NCBI GenBank assembly: GCA_035325905.1
Contig: DAOKYY010000125.1
Span: 1 to 8,013, forward strand
DNA: 8,013 nt
Direction of reading: 5' to 3'
Source: DYGX01 sp035325905
GTDB taxonomy: Bacteria > Chloroflexota > Anaerolineae > Aggregatilineales > Aggregatilineaceae
Position numbers and translations under genes: made by a program. Positions 1 through 4,950 of the stretch are shown here, one piece after another. The notes under the pieces were generated by a model. That model made no database searches. It was given only the letters and a program-made list of their open reading frames with translations, and was not told where the DNA came from. The stretch's first letter is position 1; the number at the start of each line of letters is the position of its first letter.

Positions 1-73
1 GCCCCCATCGTCTAGAGGACCAGGACGTGGCCCTTTCAAGGCCAAGACAGGAGTTCGAATCTCCTTGGGGGCA
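1..73 (+). tRNA. tRNA-Glu, anticodon UUC (TTC)
   Basis: The whole cloverleaf can be drawn. The acceptor stem GCCCCCA (1-7) pairs with TGGGGGC (66-72), and the discriminator is A73. The D stem is GTCT/GGAC (10-13/23-26). The anticodon stem TGGCC/GGCCA (28-32/40-44) closes loop CTTTCAA, with anticodon TTC at 35-37. The T stem AGGAG/CTCCT (49-53/61-65) closes loop TTCGAAT. TTC reads GAA/GAG glutamate codons. The 3' CCA is not encoded, since the genome continues ATC, so CCA must be added by nucleotidyltransferase. The gene starts at base 1, so its promoter lies outside the window. Confidence 0.97.
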
Positions 74-79
74 ATCGTC

Positions 80-111
80 GGCTCCGGACTCTCCACCGGG
101 GCCTTTTTGTT
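80..111 (+). terminator. Rho-independent terminator of the tRNA-Glu unit
   Basis: An 8-bp stem GGCTCCGG (80-87) pairs with CCGGGGCC (96-103), with one G-T wobble, around the 8-base loop ACTCTCCA. It is followed directly by TTTTTGTT (104-111). It begins only 7 bases after the tRNA discriminator base, as expected for the end of a tRNA transcript. It also separates the tRNA from the transporter promoter downstream. Confidence 0.88.
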
Positions 112-134
112 GCCCTGCCCCGCCGCTCCGGCAG

Positions 135-163
135 TTGACAGGCCGCGCGGGCGGGGGTATCAA
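135..163 (+). promoter_or_regulatory. Sigma-70-type promoter of the MFS transporter
   Basis: A perfect -35 box TTGACA (135-140) is followed by exactly 17 bases and a -10 box TATCAA (158-163; 4 of 6 to TATAAT). The expected transcription start is near 170, giving a leader of about 42 bases before the GTG at 212. Its place just after the tRNA terminator and before an isolated gene supports the call. Confidence 0.75.
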
Positions 164-197
164 GGGGCCACCGCGTCTCTGTGGCGCAGCCTCCTTC

Positions 198-202
198 AAG
201 GA
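198..202 (+). promoter_or_regulatory. Ribosome binding site fixing the GTG start of the transporter
   Basis: AAGGA at 198-202 sits 9 bases before GTG 212. It decides the start. The open frame runs further up to a TTG at 65, but that codon lies inside the tRNA, and a start there would put a non-transporter-like stretch across the terminator and promoter. Confidence 0.7.
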
Positions 203-211
203 CGGACTATC

Positions 212-1405
212 GTGTCAAAGCGCATCATCCTGTTCGTGTCGTGCGTCTCCTTTTTCGCGCTTGGCTGGCTGGCGGCGGTGCTCGGCCCGGCGATGAACGA
301 TCTGGCCGACCAGAACGACGCCACCCTGTCCGGGGTGGGCGCGGTGTTCCTGCTCTCGTTTCTTGGCGGGCTTCCGGCCCAGGCGGTCGCGGGGATGGTC
401 AGCGACCGCTACGGTCAGCGACCGGTGCTGATCGCCGGCGCGCTGCTGCTGGGCTTGAGCGCCATCGGCATTTCGCTCAGCCCGATCCTGGCGCTGACGC
501 TGAGCTTCAGCTTGATCTGGGGCCTGGGCTTCGGCACGCTCGACATCGGCCACAACGTCCTGATCGCGGAGCTGTACGCCGCGCGCGTCAACGTCATGAA
601 CCTGCTGCACGTCTTCTTCGGGGTTGGCGCGGTCGTCAGCCCGGCGGTCGCGGGCCTGTCCTTAGCGCTGTGGGACTCGGCGCTGCCCGCGATATGGATC
701 GGCGGCGGGCTGATGCTGGCGACGCTGCCGTTCGTGCACCGGCTGCCGCGCGGGCGGTCGCGGCGCGAAGCCCCTCCCGCCGGCGAGACGCGCGCCGCGT
801 TCAGCTACCGGCAGCCGCTATTGTGGCTGTTCGGCACGGTGATGATGGTCTACGTCGGGATTGAGATCGGCGTGGGCGGGTGGGCGCAGCCCTACCTGGA
901 GCGCACGACGACGCTCGCCCCCAGCACGGCGGCGCTGGCGACCTCCGGCTTCTGGCTGGCGCTCACGGCGAGCCGGATGGTGATCGCGCTGATCGGCGGG
1001 CGGCTGACCTCGACGCAGGTCTTGTGGCTCAGCGTGGCGATCTCGGCGGTGGGCGGCGGGCTGCTGGCCGTCTCGACCGGCCGCGCGGCGCTCTCGATTG
1101 TGGCGGTCCTGATCGCGGGCTTCGGCTTCGGGCCGGTCTACCCGACGATCATCGTGATCGTGACCACGTTGTTCCGCGAGGCGCCGGGCAAGGCCGCCAG
1201 CGTCGTGGCGATCATGGGCGGGATCGGCGGCGGCGTCATCCCCTGGGTGCAGGGCATTCTGCTGGACCGGGTCAGCCCGGAAGCGAGCGTGCTGTTCGTC
1301 GGCGCGGGCGCGGTGCTGATGGTCGGGCTGTGGGCTGTCGTCTCGCGCCGCGCCGGGCACGCCCAGGTCGCAGCCAGCCATCCGCGCCGGGTCGCCGCCG
1401 CGTAG
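212..1405 (+). CDS. MFS transporter (fucose-permease-like subgroup, substrate unknown)
   Basis: Inner-membrane secondary transporter of 397 residues with about 12 hydrophobic segments, the usual MFS size. Loop 2-3 carries the MFS motif A, GMVSDRYGQR (residues 61-70), with the key Asp65, Arg66, Gly68 and Arg70. Around TM4-5 it has GFGTLDIGHN (about 106-115) and NLLHVFFGVGA (130-140). This Asn-Leu-Leu-His-x-Phe-Phe-Gly-x-Gly-Ala pattern recalls the FucP/FHS-like branch, whose characterised members carry sugars by proton symport; the substrate here cannot be read. A central basic cytoplasmic loop (about residues 175-195) divides the two six-helix halves, and the C-terminus is a short basic tail. 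The GTG start is chosen from AAGGA 9 bases upstream and the promoter at 135-163. The gene appears monocistronic: the next gene starts 85 bases on with its own candidate promoter. Confidence 0.9.
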   Translation: MSKRIILFVSCVSFFALGWLAAVLGPAMNDLADQNDATLSGVGAVFLLSFLGGLPAQAVAGMVSDRYGQRPVLIAGALLLGLSAIGISLSPILALTLSFSLIWGLGFGTLDIGHNVLIAELYAARVNVMNLLHVFFGVGAVVSPAVAGLSLALWDSALPAIWIGGGLMLATLPFVHRLPRGRSRREAPPAGETRAAFSYRQPLLWLFGTVMMVYVGIEIGVGGWAQPYLERTTTLAPSTAALATSGFWLALTASRMVIALIGGRLTSTQVLWLSVAISAVGGGLLAVSTGRAALSIVAVLIAGFGFGPVYPTIIVIVTTLFREAPGKAASVVAIMGGIGGGVIPWVQGILLDRVSPEASVLFVGAGAVLMVGLWAVVSRRAGHAQVAASHPRRVAAA

Positions 1406-1422
1406 CGCCCGCCCTCCGCTCG

Positions 1423-1431
1423 TGGTATAGT
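1423..1431 (+). promoter_or_regulatory. Candidate extended -10 promoter of the M29 aminopeptidase
   Basis: TGGTATAGT matches the extended -10 pattern TG-N-TATAAT at all but one position. No good -35 box lies 16-18 bases upstream (TAGCGC at 1403-1408), which is tolerated when an extended -10 is present. The start would fall near 1438, leaving about 53 bases before the ATG. It lies in the only gap between the two + strand genes. Confidence 0.5.
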
Positions 1432-1490
1432 GCGGCGCAAGTGGATCTCTGGACCGCGCTGGCCCTGCCGAAGGAGAGGCTGATCGCCCG

Positions 1491-2618
1491 ATGATGGAAC
1501 ACTTCGCTTCTGAACTGGCGCATATTCTGACCGCGTATTCCAGCCCGGTCCAGCCGGGCGAAATGGTGACGATCACCGGCAACGTCGAGACCGCCGGGCC
1601 GCTGATCGAGGCGCTGGTGAGCGCAGTGCTGGCGCGCGGCGGCTTCCCGAACGTACAATCCGCCGCGCCGATCTCGCCCGATTACACCCCGTATTTCGAG
1701 TTGTTGATGCGCGAGGCGAGCGAGGCGCAGCTTGATCACCTCGACTCGACTCTGATGCACTGGGTCAATGCCTCCGACGCGCTGTTCTTCGTCAAAGCGC
1801 CCGCCAACACCAAGGCGCTGTCCAGCGTGGACCCATCGCGGCTGGCGCGCTATCGCCGCACGATCCAGCCCTTCGGCGAGACCTACCTTGACCGCTACGC
1901 CCAGGGCGACCTGCGCTGGACGGTTTGCGCGTGGCCGACGCAGGCGCTGGCCCAGACCGCCGAGATGGGCCTGCGCGGCTACCGCGAGTTCGTCTACGCG
2001 GCGTGCGGGCTGGACCAGCCGGACCCAGTCGCGTACTGGGAAGGCTTCCGCGCCATGCAGGATCGCCTCGTCGAGTGGCTGAAGGGCAAGTCGCACGTCG
2101 AGGTGCGCGGCCCCGGCATCGACCTGAGCTTCGAGTACGACGGGCGCCCCTGGATCAACTGCGACGGGCGGCTGAATTTCCCCGATGGCGAGATCTTCAC
2201 CTCGCCGGTCGAGGATTCGGTGAATGGCGCCGTCGCGTTCAACTATCCCTCGGTCTACCAGGGCTACGAAGTCGACGGCGTGCGGCTGCGCTTCGAGAAC
2301 GGGCGCGCGGTCGAGGCGACCGCCGCCAAGAACGAGCCGTTCCTGCTCAGCCAGATCGATCTGGACGCGGGGGGCCGCGTGCTGGGCGAGTTCGCGGTCG
2401 GCACCAACCGGGGCGTGACGCGCTTCACGCGCAACACGCTGTTTGACGAGAAGATCGGCGGCACGATCCACATGGCGCTCGGCCGCAGCTACGCGGAATC
2501 CCACGGCAAGAACGAGAGCGCGATCCACTGGGATATGATCCACGGCCTGCAAGACGGCGGCGAGATCTGGGTCGAGGGCGAGCTGTTCTACCGCGCTGGC
2601 GAGTTCATGGTGAAGTAG
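1491..2618 (+). CDS. M29-family metallo-aminopeptidase (AmpS/AmpT/PepS type)
   Basis: Cytoplasmic exopeptidase of 375 residues that would release N-terminal amino acids from peptides with two divalent metals. The family (leucyl aminopeptidase/aminopeptidase T, COG2309) is recognised from the C-terminal half: PDGEIFTSPVEDSVNG (231-246), LGEFAVGTN (298-306), and FDEKIGGTIHMALG (318-331) leading to HWDMIH (346-351). Candidate metal ligands are Glu234, Glu300, His327, His346 and Asp348, which fit the E-E-H-HxD order known for the family. There is no signal peptide or membrane segment. At 375 residues it is somewhat shorter than the roughly 400-418 residues of the Thermus and Staphylococcus enzymes. 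AAGGAGAGG (1471-1479) precedes tandem ATG codons at 1491 and 1494; the first is used, but the second cannot be excluded. The gene stands alone and converges on the ABC operon. Confidence 0.93.
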   Translation: MMEHFASELAHILTAYSSPVQPGEMVTITGNVETAGPLIEALVSAVLARGGFPNVQSAAPISPDYTPYFELLMREASEAQLDHLDSTLMHWVNASDALFFVKAPANTKALSSVDPSRLARYRRTIQPFGETYLDRYAQGDLRWTVCAWPTQALAQTAEMGLRGYREFVYAACGLDQPDPVAYWEGFRAMQDRLVEWLKGKSHVEVRGPGIDLSFEYDGRPWINCDGRLNFPDGEIFTSPVEDSVNGAVAFNYPSVYQGYEVDGVRLRFENGRAVEATAAKNEPFLLSQIDLDAGGRVLGEFAVGTNRGVTRFTRNTLFDEKIGGTIHMALGRSYAESHGKNESAIHWDMIHGLQDGGEIWVEGELFYRAGEFMVK

Positions 2619-2637
2619 GCGGGACGCCATTCCCGCC
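2618..2637 (+). repeat. Hairpin at the 3' end of the aminopeptidase gene
   Basis: GGCGGGA (2618-2624) and TCCCGCC (2631-2637) form a 7-bp perfect stem around CGCCAT. The stem starts at the last base of the TAG stop codon. No T-run follows, so it is not a classical terminator. It could act as a 3' mRNA stabiliser or a weak pause site ahead of the terminator at 2649-2682. Confidence 0.45.
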
Positions 2638-2648
2638 CCGCGAGGGAT

Positions 2649-2682
2649 ACAAAACGAGCCGGAGCATACAGCCCCGGCTCGT
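2649..2682 (-). terminator. Rho-independent terminator of the ABC exporter operon
   Basis: ACGAGCCGG (2654-2662) and CCGGCTCGT (2674-2682) form a perfect 9-bp stem with an 11-base loop. Read on the minus strand, the stem runs into TTTTGT (2654-2649), about 20 bases after the permease stop at 2703. On the + strand the hairpin is followed by CTGATTCGG, a poor T-tract. It may therefore also stop aminopeptidase transcripts, but less efficiently. Confidence 0.75.
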
Positions 2683-2702
2683 CTGATTCGGATTGGGACC
2701 AT

Positions 2703-3818
2703 CTACCCCTGCGGCTCCCAGCGGAAGAACCGGACCGCCAGCGCGGCGCAGACCACCAGCCACCCGGCCAGGATCAGCAGGCTGCGCGTCGCGCTGAAGT
2801 AGTAGCCAGCCTCGATCATGGTCCGGCGCAGCAGGTCGCCCAGGTAGGTCAGCGGGATGGCGTCTACCACCGGGCGAATCCAGTCAGGCATGAACTCGAC
2901 CGGCCAGAATATCCCCGACAGGAACATGAAGATGAAATAGGGCAGCGAGACCAGCCCCTCGACCGCTTCTTCGGTCTTGACCAGCGTAGACATGAAGTAG
3001 CCGAGCGTGACGAACGTCGCCGAGCCGAGCAGCACCACGCCGATGATCGCGGGCAGATTTTCGAGCCGGACCTGGACGTTGAAGACCAGCATCCCGACCG
3101 CGATCAGCAGCGCGGTCGTGAAGAAAGCGATCGTCAGGCGGAAGGCGACCTGCGCGGCGAGCAGCGTGGCGCGAGTCAGCGGGGTGGCGCCCATCCGTCG
3201 CAGCACGCCTTTCTCGCGCAGGCTGACCAGCGGCCCAGCGGTTGCCATCAGGCCAAGCTGCATCAAGCTCATCCCCAGTACGCCCGGCACCATGTAGTCG
3301 ATCAGGCGCAGGTCTTCGTCGGCGGTCACTTCGCGCTGCTCGATGCTGAGCACCGGCGACATGCCCGTGATAGCCTGGTTCATCCCCGAAACAACCTGGC
3401 TGACGATGTTGAGCACGATCTGCGACGTGTTCTGGTCGGCGGGGTCGTAGTAGACTTCGAGCCGCGCGCTTTCGTCGCTTCCACCTTCGAGCGCGCTGCC
3501 TAGCGCCGCGCCGGTGCCCGCCGGGATGACGATCACCGCCGAGCGATCCCCGTCTTGTAGCGCGGCAAGCTCGCCGCCGCGCTCGCCGGTCGAGATATTG
3601 AAGGCGTCGATCGACTGAAAGCTCTCCACCAGGCGCTCGCTGGCCGCGCCGTCCTCGTTGACCAGCCCGATCGAGAAGCTGATGTCGTCCGAGCCAGAGA
3701 ACACCGCGCCAAAAATTAAGATGAACATGACGGGAAAGGCAACCGCCCAAAACAGCGCCGAGCGGTCGCGCACGAACTCCCGCACGCTGGCGAGATAGAG
3801 CAGAGCAAAAGCCTTCAT
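2703..3818 (-). CDS. ABC-2 type transporter permease
   Basis: Membrane subunit of an ABC exporter, 371 residues. The topology fits the ABC2_membrane_3 layout. TM1 is at about 22-41, within LFWAVAFPVMFILIFGAVF. A large soluble loop follows at about 42-177, with the typical IGLVNED start (50-56). Five more hydrophobic segments lie at roughly 178-198, 222-247, 260-279, 288-309 and 347-366. The cytoplasmic loop after TM2, SLREKGVLRRMGATPL (199-214), is the conserved coupling-helix region of this family (E-K-G-x-L-R-R-x-x-x-T-P). The ATG is 13 bases after the ATPase stop, and GAGGGG overlapping that TGA serves as ribosome binding site, so the two genes are translationally close. Relatives (DrrB-like) export drugs, lipids or other amphiphiles; the substrate here is unknown. 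Confidence 0.92.
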   Translation of the reverse strand: MKAFALLYLASVREFVRDRSALFWAVAFPVMFILIFGAVFSGSDDISFSIGLVNEDGAASERLVESFQSIDAFNISTGERGGELAALQDGDRSAVIVIPAGTGAALGSALEGGSDESARLEVYYDPADQNTSQIVLNIVSQVVSGMNQAITGMSPVLSIEQREVTADEDLRLIDYMVPGVLGMSLMQLGLMATAGPLVSLREKGVLRRMGATPLTRATLLAAQVAFRLTIAFFTTALLIAVGMLVFNVQVRLENLPAIIGVVLLGSATFVTLGYFMSTLVKTEEAVEGLVSLPYFIFMFLSGIFWPVEFMPDWIRPVVDAIPLTYLGDLLRRTMIEAGYYFSATRSLLILAGWLVVCAALAVRFFRWEPQG

Positions 3819-3831
3819 GCCGTTTTCCCCC

Positions 3832-4752
3832 TCAGTCCCGGATGCGGCGGCCCGTCAGCTTCAGAAATACGTCTTCAAGCGTCGCGCTGCGGACGCGTAG
3901 ATCGTCGAAAGCGATGCGGCCCTCGCGCGCGGCGGCGAGCATGGCCTCGATCGTGCGCGGCGTGTCGAGCGAGTAGAGCGTCACCAGCCCCCCATCGCGC
4001 GAGGCGCGCGTCACGCTGGGCAGAGCATTCAGCAGCTCAAGCGTCGCGCCGTTGCGATCCTCGAACTCGACCGCCGCCGTCTCGAAGTGCTGGTCGATCA
4101 GCTGGCGCGGCGTATCCAGCGCGATGATCTTTCCGGCGTCCATCACCGCCACGCGGTCGCAGAGCGTCTGCGCTTCTTCCATATAGTGCGTCGTCAGCAT
4201 GACCGTCTTGCCGCTGCGCTGCAAATCCTTGACGATGCCCCAAATCTGCCGCCGCGATTGGGGGTCGAGGCCGGTCGTCGGCTCGTCGAGGAAGATCAGC
4301 TCCGGGTCGTTGACCAGCGCCAGCGCGAGCGATAGGCGCTGCCGCTGCCCGCCGGAGAGGTCCTTGCTGTACGTGTCGCGCTTGTCTTCGAGGCTGACCA
4401 GGCGGACCAGGTCATCGACCGGCAGCGCCTTCTGGTAAAATGAGCTGAACAGCCGCAGCAACTCGACCACCGTCAGCTTGGGGTACAAGCCGGTCATCTG
4501 AAGCTGGATGCCGATCCGCTGCTTGATCCCGTTTTCGCCGCCGCGATAGGACTGGCCGAGGACGCTGATCGCGCCGCTATCCGGCTGGCGCAAGCCCTCG
4601 ATACACTCGACCGTGGTGGTTTTCCCCGCGCCGTTCGGACCCAGCAAGCCGAAGACTTCGCTCTCGGCCACGCTGAAGCTGATTCCGTCGACCGCGGCCA
4701 CGCCGCCGTAGACTTTGCGCAGATTGGTAACTTCGATGGCCGTCATGCCCAT
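3832..4752 (-). CDS. ABC transporter ATP-binding protein (DrrA-like exporter ATPase)
   Basis: Cytoplasmic ATPase of 306 residues that powers the permease encoded next. All motifs are intact: Walker A GPNGAGKT (38-45), Q-loop in IGIQLQ (80-85), signature LSGGQRQRL (132-140), Walker B LIFLDEP (152-158), D-loop at 161-163 and H-loop His189 in TTHYMEEA. After the core NBD, a C-terminal extension ends in LEDVFLKLTGRRIRD, the usual ending of DrrA/CcmA-type exporter ATPases (DUF4162-like). The frame is open to an ATG at 4797, which would add 15 basic residues, but no Shine-Dalgarno precedes it. The ATG at 4752 has GAGGG seven bases upstream and gives the normal family N-terminus; an ATG two codons later is an alternative. 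It is the first gene of a two-gene operon. No regulator gene is adjacent. Confidence 0.93.
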   Translation of the reverse strand: MGMTAIEVTNLRKVYGGVAAVDGISFSVAESEVFGLLGPNGAGKTTTVECIEGLRQPDSGAISVLGQSYRGGENGIKQRIGIQLQMTGLYPKLTVVELLRLFSSFYQKALPVDDLVRLVSLEDKRDTYSKDLSGGQRQRLSLALALVNDPELIFLDEPTTGLDPQSRRQIWGIVKDLQRSGKTVMLTTHYMEEAQTLCDRVAVMDAGKIIALDTPRQLIDQHFETAAVEFEDRNGATLELLNALPSVTRASRDGGLVTLYSLDTPRTIEAMLAAAREGRIAFDDLRVRSATLEDVFLKLTGRRIRD

Positions 4753-4759
4753 TCTACTT

Positions 4760-4764
4760 CCCTC
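4760..4764 (-). promoter_or_regulatory. Ribosome binding site fixing the ATPase start
   Basis: On the minus strand GAGGG (4764-4760) lies 7 bases before ATG 4752. The longer open frame from 4797 has no such site, so the shorter protein is favoured. Confidence 0.65.
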
Positions 4765-4934
4765 TGCTTGTGCGCTCACCCTCTTTCTTTTACGCATAAG
4801 CAGAGAGTCAGGTTGCAGAGCGCGTCAGGCAGGCGTCGGCGTGCGGAACGGCAGGCGTGGAGCAGGGCCGCCGGGATGCGATATTCTACTCTGAGCTTTG
4901 ATCGCGCTTTATCATCCGATCGCGCTGTTCTTGC

Positions 4935-4940
4935 AAGGAG
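4935..4940 (+). promoter_or_regulatory. Ribosome binding site fixing the start of the secreted propeller protein
   Basis: AAGGAG (4935-4940) sits 10 bases before ATG 4951. That start places a clean signal peptide at the N-terminus. The frame is open back to 4768, but the extra 61 residues overlap the ABC operon's start and would bury the signal sequence. Confidence 0.8.
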
Positions 4941-4950
4941 TATCTCACCC

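Larger units (their letters stand above)
4753..4950. promoter_or_regulatory. Divergent intergenic region between the ABC operon and the propeller gene
   Basis: These 198 bases must hold promoters for both directions. On the + strand, TATCAT (4910-4915, 5 of 6 to the -10 consensus) would start RNA near 4922, 29 bases before ATG 4951. It has no clear -35 box. On the minus strand, TAGAAT (4888-4883, 5 of 6) is the best -10 candidate, also with a weak -35, and would give a leader of about 124 bases. A 9-base direct repeat GATCGCGCT (4900-4908 and 4918-4926) brackets the + strand -10 candidate. All of these assignments are tentative. Confidence 0.35.

Noticed and set aside
65..211. N-terminal extension of the MFS transporter starting at TTG 65
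   Set aside because: The codon lies inside the tRNA, and the extension would cross a terminator and a promoter. A Shine-Dalgarno and GTG at 212 give a normal MFS N-terminus.
1..211. tRNA-Glu as the attachment site of an integrated element
   Set aside because: No integrase, no repeat of the tRNA 3' end and no change of base composition is visible in the window; the genes downstream are ordinary chromosomal types.
818..2702. Long minus-strand open frames (254 and 476 codons) opposite the transporter and aminopeptidase
   Set aside because: They are rich in Arg, Ala and Gln with no recognisable domain, and lie antisense to well-supported genes. Such frames are expected in GC-rich DNA with strong third-position bias.
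4768..4950. 61-residue extension of the secreted protein
   Set aside because: It overlaps the ABC operon's upstream region, lacks a clear ribosome binding site, and would place residues before a well-formed signal peptide.
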